Below are positions 6,332-13,132 of a stretch of 13,132 nt of DNA, piece after piece; position 1 is the first letter of the stretch; each line of letters opens with the position of its first letter. The stretch lies in contig CAAFXL010000314.1 of NCBI GenBank assembly GCA_900767005.1, forward strand, positions 1-13,132, written 5' to 3'. Origin of the DNA: an uncultured Ruminobacter sp. (GTDB taxonomy: Bacteria > Pseudomonadota > Gammaproteobacteria > Enterobacterales > Succinivibrionaceae). Under the pieces are notes generated by a model. That model ran no database searches, was not told where the DNA came from, and saw only the letters and a program-made list of their open reading frames with translations. The position numbers and the translations under genes are program-made.

Positions 6332-6745
6332 TTAATCTAGTATTACTCCATCAGTATAATACCAAACGCCATCCTTCTTAATAAAAGAACTAAGTTCATG
6401 TTGGTAACCAAGAGAGCGATTTTGTCTAAAGCGAGCAAAAAACTCAATCTGAGCTTTATTGCGGTCAGAATTATCTAATGTAATACTTACAATTTCAAGT
6501 TTAGTATAATTTTGACTTTTAATTTCCTGCCCTAAAAATCTTGCTTTAATTTTTGGTCTAAAATTTTCATCCCAAGTTTTAAGCATGTATTCACCATCAC
6601 CTAAAACACAAGCTGAAAATCTTGACCTTAAAACGTATTCTGGAGTATCACCATCTAGGACTTTCTTACCTTCTAAATAAGGCTTACAGCATTCACTAAA
6701 CGGCTTTCTACTACCACAAAAACAACAATCATTCTTAGGAGGCAT
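6332..6745 (-). CDS. YchJ-like (UPF0225) protein with an N-terminal SEC-C motif
   Basis: This 137-residue protein resembles E. coli YchJ (about 152 residues), a conserved protein of unknown function. The N-terminal SEC-C zinc-binding motif is visible as CCFCGSRKPFSECC (7-20). It is followed by the family features RSRFSACVLGDGEYMLKTW (40-58), ARFRQ (104-108) and GVWYYTDG (126-133), which belong to the NTF2-like YchJ middle domain. E. coli YchJ carries a second SEC-C motif at its C-terminus; here the protein stops right after the WYYxDG strand, so that motif is absent. The ATG at 6743-6745 lies 3 nt after the der stop, and its Shine-Dalgarno (AAAGG) overlaps the der end, so it is surely co-transcribed with der and probably translationally coupled. 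It is the last gene of the minus-strand operon. Confidence 0.85.
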   Translation of the reverse strand: MPPKNDCCFCGSRKPFSECCKPYLEGKKVLDGDTPEYVLRSRFSACVLGDGEYMLKTWDENFRPKIKARFLGQEIKSQNYTKLEIVSITLDNSDRNKAQIEFFARFRQNRSLGYQHELSSFIKKDGVWYYTDGVILD

Positions 6746-6748
6746 AAA

Positions 6749-8350
6749 TTAACCTTTCTTCTTAGCTTTAGCTTTTGCCTTCTTAACAAAGCTCATCATT
6801 CTTCTACGCTTTCTAATCTGGCTTTGAGTTAATTTATTCTTCTTACCCGCAAATGGATTTTCACTTTCATTAAATTCAAGTGAGATTGGGGTACCGATAA
6901 TACCTAAACTCTTACGATAATAGTTAGTTAAGTAACGCTTATATGAGTCAGTTAAATCCTTAGTTTTATTACCATGAATAATAATACGTGGAGGATTATA
7001 ACCACCAGCATGAGCATACTTAAGCTTAATTCTACGTCCTTGACTTAGTGGTGGCTGTAGTTCCTGGGTTGCCATCTCTAAGATCTTATTTAATTTTGAG
7101 GTGCTTACACGAGTGGTTGCACTCTTATAAGCTGCCTTAATTGATTCAAATAAGTGACCAACTCCAGTACCATGTAAAGCTGAAATAAAGTGAATTTCTG
7201 CAAAATCAACAAAGCCTAAACGTAAGTTTAAGTCTTCCTTAATCTTATCTTTTACATCTTTATCTAAGCCATCCCACTTATTAATTGCAATAACAAGTGA
7301 GCGACCTGACTGAATAATAAAGCTTAATAAGCTCATATCTTGGTCAGTAACGCCAGCATTAGCATCAATAACTAATAAAGTTACGTTACTATCTTCAATT
7401 GCTTGTAAAGTCTTAACTACTGAGAATTTTTCAACCATATCATTTACTTTTTTACGTTTTCTAACGCCTGCAGTATCAATTACGATATAGTCTTGGTCAT
7501 CTCTTTTTAGCGGAATATAGATTGAATCACGAGTAGTTCCTGGCATATCAAAAACTATTACTCGATCTTCCCCTAGCATTCGATTTGTTAGGGTTGATTT
7601 ACCTACATTTGGACGACCAACAATTGCAAATTTAATTGGAAGGTCAGCAAAAGGAACACTCTTTTCTTCATCATTTTCCTTTGCTTCTTCGGTTTCCTCT
7701 TCTGCTCCATTCTTATGGCGTTGCTTCCATTCATACCAATTAAAGCCACCACCAGTCTTATCTAATGGAACATTATCTAAGAAATCATAACCCTTTTCCC
7801 ATTTTAATTTTTCAGGGTCATCAAAAACACCAATTTCTAATTCTTTTTCGTCAGGTTCTTCTAAAATTGGAGCTAAAACTTCATCTAATAACACTCCTAC
7901 CCCACGACCATGAGCCGCGGCAATTGGATAAATCTCACCCAAACCTAAAGCATAAAGTTCACTGATTGCAGTATCAGCATCTAAACCATCGATTTTATTA
8001 GCAACAACTACGACTTTCTTATGATGCTTTCTTACATAATCAGCAATCATATAATCGCCTGCTGATAATCCACTTCTTGCATCTACTAAGAAAAATACGA
8101 TATCAGCTTCATCCATAGCTAATAATGACTGTTCAGCCATACAAGTTTCAATACCGGTTTCACTACCATCAATACCACCAGTATCGATTAATATATACTC
8201 ATGATCGTTATACATGGCTCTACCATATTTACGATCGCGAGTTAATCCTGGAAAATCGGCAACTAAAGCATCTCTAGTTTTGGTTAATCGATTAAATAAA
8301 GTTGATTTACCAACATTTGGACGCCCAACAAGAGCAACAACCTTTGACAT
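6749..8350 (-). CDS. der: Ribosome-assembly GTPase Der (EngA), with enlarged inter-domain linker
   Basis: Der is an essential tandem GTPase acting in late maturation of the 50S ribosomal subunit. G domain 1 shows GRPNVGKST (9-17), DFPG (32-35), DTGG (56-59) and NKID (118-121). G domain 2 shows GRPNVGKST (245-253), DMPG (268-271), DTAG (292-295), NKWD (357-360) and a SAL G5 motif near 390. A KH-like domain and a lysine-rich tail follow. Its 533 residues exceed the E. coli protein (490). Most of the extra length is in the linker at about 165-237, which is acidic (EEETEEAKENDEE around 217-229) and shifts the second P-loop some 35 residues. The ATG at 8348-8350 has AGGA 8 nt upstream. The gene follows bamB after 24 nt, as in E. 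coli, and precedes the ychJ-like gene. Confidence 0.97.
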   Translation of the reverse strand: MSKVVALVGRPNVGKSTLFNRLTKTRDALVADFPGLTRDRKYGRAMYNDHEYILIDTGGIDGSETGIETCMAEQSLLAMDEADIVFFLVDARSGLSAGDYMIADYVRKHHKKVVVVANKIDGLDADTAISELYALGLGEIYPIAAAHGRGVGVLLDEVLAPILEEPDEKELEIGVFDDPEKLKWEKGYDFLDNVPLDKTGGGFNWYEWKQRHKNGAEEETEEAKENDEEKSVPFADLPIKFAIVGRPNVGKSTLTNRMLGEDRVIVFDMPGTTRDSIYIPLKRDDQDYIVIDTAGVRKRKKVNDMVEKFSVVKTLQAIEDSNVTLLVIDANAGVTDQDMSLLSFIIQSGRSLVIAINKWDGLDKDVKDKIKEDLNLRLGFVDFAEIHFISALHGTGVGHLFESIKAAYKSATTRVSTSKLNKILEMATQELQPPLSQGRRIKLKYAHAGGYNPPRIIIHGNKTKDLTDSYKRYLTNYYRKSLGIIGTPISLEFNESENPFAGKKNKLTQSQIRKRRRMMSFVKKAKAKAKKKG

Positions 8351-8374
8351 GTTTTATTCCTAATTTTCTATTAA

Positions 8375-9571
8375 TTATTCTTCTTCACTTTCTTCATTAA
8401 GAAGTTTATATGCGTATAAATCGCCACCACGAGATTGAATATAAACAAACTCATCATCAACTATTGGTGCAGTATAAAGTCCTGATGAATCTACTTTAGT
8501 CATTAACTTAAATTCGCCAGTAGCGCCATCAATCCAATACATATATCCTTCATAATCACCAACTACTACATAATCACCATAATAAGCTGGTGCAGTAACA
8601 TTTCTATAAGTTAATGCAGTATTAACCCATCTTTGAGAACCATCAACACGGATAATTCCATAAACATGGCTACTAGTATCTGTGATTGCAATATCAGTTA
8701 AATCATATGCCATATTCTGATATGAAGCATATTTTCTTTGCCAAATCTTATTAGCTCTTGGTAAGATAAATCCCTGAAAATCCCCATGAAAAGCTAGAGC
8801 ATATAATTCATTTTGTAAAATTAGTGGTGAACTATTAACATCATTTAAACGAGCAAGTCTAGTTTTACCACGAGCACTTCCTACTTCTAATTGCTGAAGA
8901 AGTAGACCATTTTCAGCTTTTACTAAATTTATTTTACCATCACTTGTTCCATAAACAACTAACCCTCCAATCGCAACTGGAGTGCTATTTCCTCTTAATG
9001 ATAAAATATTATTATCGGTTCCATTTGACCACTTCTTTTCACCAGTGTTTACGTCAAATGCAATAAGCTCACCATTAACAGTAAGCACAAAAACTAAAGT
9101 ATTATCAGAGGCAGGAGCCGCTAATACTTCAGCATTTACATTATATTTCCAAAGTAAAGAACCATCATTCTTACTTAAAGCATATAAATAACCATTTTCT
9201 GAAGCAACGTAAAGATTATTATCATCTAACGCAATGCCACCTGAAAGTCTAGTAGAACGGCGATCGTCATTTTCATCTTCATCATCTAAATCAGTATGCC
9301 AAATTTTTTCGCCATCTGATTTAATAAAAGCATAGACATCACCGTTACGAGAAGCTGCGTAAATATGCTCATCATCAATTGCAGGACTTAGCTGTGAATA
9401 AAATTCGCCCACGCCTGATCCAACAGAACGTGACCAAACTTCTTCAACCTTAATCTCATTAGTTACAACTGGAGCTTCTACAGGTTTATAAACATCGACC
9501 TCAGTGGAACAACCCACAATTGTAAATAAACATCCTAAAAATACTACTGGGCTCTTGATAAAGCTGAACAT
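8375..9571 (-). CDS. bamB: Outer-membrane assembly lipoprotein BamB (YfgL)
   Basis: BamB is an accessory subunit of the BAM complex that inserts beta-barrel proteins in the outer membrane, where it contacts BamA from the periplasmic face. The N-terminus is a lipoprotein signal: a short basic/hydrophobic stretch ending in a lipobox, IVGC, with Cys21 as the lipidated residue. Serine follows at +2, so sorting to the outer membrane is expected. The rest is a beta-propeller of PQQ-like repeats (for example NGDVYAF, NGYLYAL, NGELIAFDVNTGEKKW, EGYMYWIDGATGEF, GGDLYAYK). The length of 398 residues is close to E. coli (392). An acidic loop, DDEDENDD (96-103), and a glutamate-rich C-terminus stand out. 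The start ATG at 9569-9571 is fixed by the signal peptide; its Shine-Dalgarno (GAGAG) is weak. It lies 41 nt after yfgM. Confidence 0.96.
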   Translation of the reverse strand: MFSFIKSPVVFLGCLFTIVGCSTEVDVYKPVEAPVVTNEIKVEEVWSRSVGSGVGEFYSQLSPAIDDEHIYAASRNGDVYAFIKSDGEKIWHTDLDDEDENDDRRSTRLSGGIALDDNNLYVASENGYLYALSKNDGSLLWKYNVNAEVLAAPASDNTLVFVLTVNGELIAFDVNTGEKKWSNGTDNNILSLRGNSTPVAIGGLVVYGTSDGKINLVKAENGLLLQQLEVGSARGKTRLARLNDVNSSPLILQNELYALAFHGDFQGFILPRANKIWQRKYASYQNMAYDLTDIAITDTSSHVYGIIRVDGSQRWVNTALTYRNVTAPAYYGDYVVVGDYEGYMYWIDGATGEFKLMTKVDSSGLYTAPIVDDEFVYIQSRGGDLYAYKLLNEESEEE

Positions 9572-9612
9572 ATTTACTCTCTATAAAGTTTATTTAAATT
9601 TAAGAACTCTTT

Positions 9613-10260
9613 TTACTTAGCATCGCTAGTAACGCTTGATAATGCATTAATCTTTAACTTTAATGCATCTAAAGCAGCACCTTGAGCAGTTGTTCTTAAT
9701 TCTTTAGCTTTCTTATACATTGCTAGTGCGTTATCTTTATCACCCTTAGCATAATATAAGTCACCATTAACTTCGCTCTTAATTGACTCAAAAGTATCAA
9801 GTGAAACCTGATTTAAAAGATTCTGGGCTTCATCAAACTTCTTAAGTTCAATTGCAAGTCTAGCTGCACGAATAGTTGCTAAATTCTTTAAAGTCTTATC
9901 ACTACCAACTTCTAAAGAATCAACTAAAACCTTATATGCATCTTCGTATTTTTGAAGTGAAATATAGGTCTTAGCTAATTGCATACTAGCAAGCTGAGAT
10001 AAACTATTTTTATTATTCTTAATAAAACCTTGAACCTTAGCAATTGATTCGTCATCAGCAGCATCATTATTTAAAACTTCAAGATAGAAATTCTCAGTTG
10101 CAATTTCTTTCTGATGAAGCTGGTATTGCTTAAAATAATGAAAACCAATAATTAAAATAAAAGCAACTACGATCCCTGAAATAATACTCTTCCAGTTATC
10201 ATGCCACCATTTTTGAAGCTCTTCTTCGCGTTGCTGTTCATCTGATTCAAAAATATCCAC
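9613..10260 (-). CDS. yfgM: Inner-membrane TPR protein YfgM (PpiD partner/ancillary translocon factor)
   Basis: In E. coli YfgM is an inner-membrane protein that associates with the chaperone PpiD and the SecYEG translocon and influences periplasmic chaperone traffic and stress signalling. Here it has 215 residues (E. coli 206). It shows a charged cytoplasmic N-terminus (about 1-24), one membrane helix at about 25-42 (IISGIVVAFILIIGFHYF within it) and a periplasmic helical region with TPR-like repeats (for example LAKTYISLQKYEDAYKVL, ATIRAARLAIELKKFDEAQN, GDLYYAKGDKDNALAMYKKA). The start is GTG at 10258-10260. An out-of-frame ATG overlaps it by one base (ATGTG), but only the GTG frame is the family protein. 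The assignment rests on topology plus the hisS-yfgM-bamB order. Confidence 0.93.
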   Translation of the reverse strand: MDIFESDEQQREEELQKWWHDNWKSIISGIVVAFILIIGFHYFKQYQLHQKEIATENFYLEVLNNDAADDESIAKVQGFIKNNKNSLSQLASMQLAKTYISLQKYEDAYKVLVDSLEVGSDKTLKNLATIRAARLAIELKKFDEAQNLLNQVSLDTFESIKSEVNGDLYYAKGDKDNALAMYKKAKELRTTAQGAALDALKLKINALSSVTSDAK

Positions 10261-10266
10261 ATTAAT

Positions 10267-10272
10267 CCCCTT
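10267..10272 (-). promoter_or_regulatory. Shine-Dalgarno deciding the yfgM GTG start
   Basis: AAGGGG lies 6 nt before the GTG at 10258-10260 and overlaps the last two bases of the hisS stop codon (TAAGGGG), so hisS and yfgM are tightly linked in translation. Confidence 0.7.
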
Positions 10273-11542
10273 ACTTAGCTAATGAATTTAAGTATGAAGC
10301 TAGTTCATCTTGTTTAACACTAGCTTGTTCACCTAATGATAAGTTTTTAACAGTTACGGTATTATTAGCAAGTTCTTCTTCACCAATAATTAGAGCTAGT
10401 TTTGCATTTACTTTATCAGCAAACGCAAGTTGCTTCTTAAGTTTGCCACCACCGCAACAAGTCATAATTCTAGTATCAGTTAATTCTTTACGTAAATAAT
10501 CACCAAGCTTTAACGCTGCAATATCAGTGTTTTCACCTTGATAACAAATTACATAATCAACTGGTGCTCTTGAACTTGAAAGTTCTAATGATTCAAGTAA
10601 TAGTAGAAGTCTTTCTAAGCCGATAGCAAAACCAATTGCACAAGTAGGTTTACCACCTAATTGTTCAACTAAGCCATCATAACGACCACCACCACAAACG
10701 GTGCCTTGAGAACCAAGTTCTGTAGTCACCCATTCAAATACAGTTAAGTTATAGTAGTCTAAACCACGAACTAATCTTTCATTAATGGTATAAGAAATTC
10801 CTAAAACATCTAAGTATGCACATAATTTACCAAAATGAGCCTTAGTTTCTTCCTTAAAATAATTTGATAGCTTTGGAGCATCCTTTAAGATTTCAATCAC
10901 ATCAGGATTTTTAGTATCTAAAACTCGTAATGGATTTGAATACATTCTACGCTTTGAATCTTCATCAAGAGCATCTTTATGTTCTTCTAAAAATGCAACT
11001 AATGACTTCTTATATTCAGCTCTTTCTTCTAATGAACCTAAAGAATTTAACTCTAAACGAACAGACTTTTCGATACCTAACTTTTGCCAAATAGAATATG
11101 TCATAGCAATCATTTCAGCATCAATATCAGGTCCTTTTAAACCAAAAACTTCACAACCAAACTGATGGAATTGTCTATATCTACCCTTTTGTGGTCTTTC
11201 ATGTCTAAACATTGGACCAATATACCATAGACGTTGTTCTTGGTTATAAATTAAACTATTTTCTAAACATGCACGAACGCAGCTTGCAGTACCTTCTGGT
11301 CTTAATGATAAAGAATCACCATCTCTATCTTCAAAGGTATACATTTCTTTTTCAACAACATCAGTTACTTCCCCGATTGCTCTACAAAATAATCCAGTTT
11401 TTTCGACAATCGGAAATCTGATTTCTGAAAAACCATAAGACTGAAGAGTACTTTTTAATATATTCTCCATTCTCTGCCATGAACCAGTATTTTGAGGTAA
11501 TATATCATTCATACCTCTTATTGCACTAATTTTTACCGCCAC
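10271..11542 (-). CDS. hisS: Histidyl-tRNA synthetase
   Basis: This class II aminoacyl-tRNA synthetase charges tRNA-His with histidine in the cytosol. At 423 residues it matches E. coli (424). The class II motif 2 region is RLWYIGPMFRHERPQKGRYR (104-123). The two histidine-specific signatures are LVRGLDYY (257-264) and TVCGGGRYDGL (281-291). Motif 3 is AIGFAIGLERL (302-312), and an anticodon-binding domain follows from about 328. The N-terminal SAIRGMNDILP is characteristic. The start is GTG at 11540-11542 with AAAGG 7 nt upstream; no in-frame ATG gives a better fit. It lies 49 nt after ispG and 10 nt before yfgM. Confidence 0.98.
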   Translation of the reverse strand: MAVKISAIRGMNDILPQNTGSWQRMENILKSTLQSYGFSEIRFPIVEKTGLFCRAIGEVTDVVEKEMYTFEDRDGDSLSLRPEGTASCVRACLENSLIYNQEQRLWYIGPMFRHERPQKGRYRQFHQFGCEVFGLKGPDIDAEMIAMTYSIWQKLGIEKSVRLELNSLGSLEERAEYKKSLVAFLEEHKDALDEDSKRRMYSNPLRVLDTKNPDVIEILKDAPKLSNYFKEETKAHFGKLCAYLDVLGISYTINERLVRGLDYYNLTVFEWVTTELGSQGTVCGGGRYDGLVEQLGGKPTCAIGFAIGLERLLLLLESLELSSSRAPVDYVICYQGENTDIAALKLGDYLRKELTDTRIMTCCGGGKLKKQLAFADKVNAKLALIIGEEELANNTVTVKNLSLGEQASVKQDELASYLNSLAK

Positions 11543-11591
11543 TTTATAACCTTTAAAAAATTTAGAATAAAAATAATTGGGTAATTATATA

Positions 11592-12674
11592 CTATTGCTT
11601 AGCAACAATATATGCTCTTATTCGTTTTTCTACTTCATCTATCAATTTATCGTTAGGAATTTTATCAATTCTTTCACCATTTTGATAATAAACGCTTTCC
11701 TTAGCTCCCCCGCAAATTCCAATATCAGCTCCTCTTGCTTCCCCCGGACCATTTACGATACACCCCATTACCGCTACAGTAATTGGAGTTCTTACATCAG
11801 AAAGACGTTGTTCCAAAGCTCCTAAAGTACCAATCACATCATAAGCTGTTCTTGAACAAGTAGGACAAGCAATAAAATTAATCCCTAATGTTCTTAAATT
11901 TAAAGCTCTTAAAATATCATAGCCTACTTTTACCTCTTCAACAGGATCCGCTGCAAGTGATACTCTTAAAGTATCCCCAATACCTTCTCTAAGTAACCAA
12001 GATAGACCAATTGCACTTAATACTGAACCTCTTCTCATGCCACCAGCTTCAGTAATACCTAGATGAAGTGGTTGGTCAATTTTTGAGGAAAGAAGTTTAT
12101 AAGCTTCATATGAGGTAAATACATTAGAAGCTTTTACTGAAACTTTAAAATCATAAAAGTTATGTTTATCTAAAATATCAATATGATGCATCGCAGAAGC
12201 TACTAATGCCTCATGAGTAGGTTCTCCATATTTTTCTAAAATATCTTTTTCTAATGAACCACCATTTACCCCAATTCTAATTGGAATATGATGATCTTTA
12301 GCTGATGCTATAACCTCTCCAACTTTATCATCACTACCAATATTGCCAGGATTAATTCTTAAGCAATCAGCACCATAATCAGCAACCATTAAAGCAATAC
12401 GATAATCAAAGTGAATATCAGCAACTACCGGAATATCAACTTGTTTTCTAATTTCTTTAAATGCTTCTGCAGCTCTTAAATTTGGCACGCTTACTCGTAC
12501 AATATCAGCTCCTGCAGCCTTAATACGATTAATCTGATCAACTGTTGCTGCAACATTTGTGGTATCAGTATTAGTCATACTTTGTACAGCTATCGGAGCA
12601 TCACCACCAACAGGAACATTGCCGACCATTATCTGTCTAGTTTTACATCTTTTTATTTCAAAATTTGCTTTCAT
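11592..12674 (-). CDS. ispG: 4-hydroxy-3-methylbut-2-en-1-yl diphosphate synthase IspG (GcpE)
   Basis: This [4Fe-4S] enzyme of the MEP pathway reductively converts MEcPP to HMBPP, using flavodoxin or ferredoxin as electron source in bacteria. The 360-residue protein (E. coli 372) shows the TIM-barrel N-terminal half (IAVQSMTNTDT at 28-38, VPVVADIHFDYRIA at 81-94, LRINPGNIG at 105-113). The C-terminal cluster domain has CPTC (Cys270, Cys273) and GCIVNGPGEA (Cys305, Glu312), matching the three cluster cysteines and active-site glutamate of the family. The ATG at 12672-12674 is 3 nt after the stop of the preceding gene. The Shine-Dalgarno is poor, so initiation probably depends on translational coupling. 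The stop is TAG. Confidence 0.98.
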   Translation of the reverse strand: MKANFEIKRCKTRQIMVGNVPVGGDAPIAVQSMTNTDTTNVAATVDQINRIKAAGADIVRVSVPNLRAAEAFKEIRKQVDIPVVADIHFDYRIALMVADYGADCLRINPGNIGSDDKVGEVIASAKDHHIPIRIGVNGGSLEKDILEKYGEPTHEALVASAMHHIDILDKHNFYDFKVSVKASNVFTSYEAYKLLSSKIDQPLHLGITEAGGMRRGSVLSAIGLSWLLREGIGDTLRVSLAADPVEEVKVGYDILRALNLRTLGINFIACPTCSRTAYDVIGTLGALEQRLSDVRTPITVAVMGCIVNGPGEARGADIGICGGAKESVYYQNGERIDKIPNDKLIDEVEKRIRAYIVAKQ

Positions 12675-12677
12675 TGA

Positions 12678-13132
12678 TTAATTTAAAACCTTCATTGAAA
12701 CGGGCTTTGGTTCCTTTACACTCTTAGTTTCTTTTACATTTAAAGTTTGCACTTTTGGCTCTGTTTGGGTTTGAGCTTTTGGTTGAGTCTGAACCTTAGC
12801 CTTAGAAGTTGATTTTGCATTTTGTTCTTCAGCTAAACTAATAACCTTACCATAAGTAGAATTTGAAGTAGCTTGAGGTTTCTTGCTAGTATTATTTACA
12901 TTAGTTGTAGTAGTTTTTGTTTTTTGATTTTTATTAGTTACTACTGGCTTATTATTTTTTGCTGAATTTACCTTTTGTTCTTTTTGATTAGTAACAGGCT
13001 TATTTTCCTTAGGTTTATTAGCTGTAACCTTAGTTTGAGACTTTTCTTGAGTCTTAACTTTATCATTATTTTTATCTAATACTTTATCTTGTTTAGAAGT
13101 TTCTAAAGGCTTAGTATTAGAATAGATCGGAA
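12678..13132 (-). CDS. rodZ: C-terminal part of a probable RodZ-type protein (partial, low-complexity tail)
   Basis: Only the last 150 codons are in the window; the start lies beyond the right edge. All visible residues form a low-complexity, mostly hydrophilic chain rich in Lys, Thr, Asn, Gln, Pro and Val (for example QTQPKAQTQTEPKVQ, NKPKENKPVTNQKEQK, TKTTTTN), with hardly any aromatic residues. No folded domain is recognisable. The RodZ name comes from position: in E. coli and relatives rodZ lies directly upstream of ispG, and RodZ has a Pro/Thr/Gln-rich periplasmic linker. The usual C-terminal beta domain is not seen; the chain ends in low-complexity sequence (KEPKPVSMKVLN). It may therefore be a derived RodZ, or a different envelope protein. 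The first three visible codons overlap apparent adapter sequence and should not be trusted. The stop is 3 nt before ispG. Confidence 0.5.
   Translation of the reverse strand, partial: PIYSNTKPLETSKQDKVLDKNNDKVKTQEKSQTKVTANKPKENKPVTNQKEQKVNSAKNNKPVVTNKNQKTKTTTTNVNNTSKKPQATSNSTYGKVISLAEEQNAKSTSKAKVQTQPKAQTQTEPKVQTLNVKETKSVKEPKPVSMKVLN
13124..13132. other. Apparent Illumina adapter remnant at the contig end
   Basis: The window ends exactly with AGATCGGAA, the first nine bases of the TruSeq adapter (AGATCGGAAGAGC...). A nine-base match at the precise end of a sequence is unlikely by chance, so these bases are probably not genomic. Confidence 0.6.

Noticed and set aside
7765..7965. Plus-strand 66-codon ORF inside der
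   Set aside because: It is antisense to Der, has no ribosome-binding site, and a His/Leu-rich composition typical of a shadow frame.
11577..11825. Plus-strand 82-codon ORF over the ispG end
   Set aside because: It is antisense to the conserved iron-sulfur domain of IspG; its Ile/Phe/Ser-rich composition fits reverse-strand AT-rich coding sequence.
1..13132. CRISPR arrays, insertion sequences, tRNA genes, Pasteurellaceae uptake sequences
   Set aside because: No regularly spaced repeats, transposase motifs or tRNA cloverleaf were seen, and I found no AAGTGCGGT or its complement by eye. A computed scan was not possible here.

Overview
The window is ordinary chromosomal DNA of an AT-rich gammaproteobacterium. 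The evidence is the gene set (long single-chain PurL, BamB, YfgM, Der with its KH-like end, a YchJ protein) and the order ispG-hisS-yfgM-bamB-der on the minus strand, which matches the Escherichia coli chromosome. The low G+C, and the absence of the Pasteurellaceae uptake word AAGTGCGGT as far as I can read by eye, would fit a host-associated lineage such as Succinivibrionaceae, but this is only a guess. I saw no mobile element, CRISPR array, tRNA or rRNA.

Layout. Bases 1-227 hold a possible C-terminal tail of a plus-strand gene, a possible leftward promoter and the purL terminator. purL (228-4112, minus) is a full-length FGAM synthase. Bases 4113-4869 form the only sizeable non-housekeeping stretch. 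It contains three inverted repeats in front of purL and a compact transcription unit with promoter, strong Shine-Dalgarno, a 44-codon very basic ORF (4486-4620) and an intrinsic terminator 8 nt after the stop. After that comes a long inverted repeat around the likely gdhA promoter. gdhA (4870-6210, plus) encodes NADP-type glutamate dehydrogenase and ends in a strong terminator shared with the converging operon. From 6332 to the right edge everything is on the minus strand and closely packed. In transcription order it reads: C-terminal part of a probable rodZ (truncated by the window edge), ispG, hisS, yfgM, bamB, der and a ychJ-like gene.

How the genes fit together. PurL consumes glutamine and releases glutamate, and GdhA makes glutamate from ammonia. 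Their divergent starts flank the small basic ORF and share a 12-bp repeat, so common nitrogen-linked control is possible. The minus-strand operon joins envelope assembly (RodZ, BamB, YfgM), isoprenoid supply (IspG), translation (HisRS) and ribosome assembly (Der).

The most interesting item is the small Arg-rich ORF/terminator unit. It could be a free-standing ribosome- or RNA-binding miniprotein, or a leader peptide controlling read-through into gdhA. A technical point also matters: the last nine bases, AGATCGGAA, equal the start of the Illumina TruSeq adapter, so the right edge is probably a contig end carrying adapter sequence.
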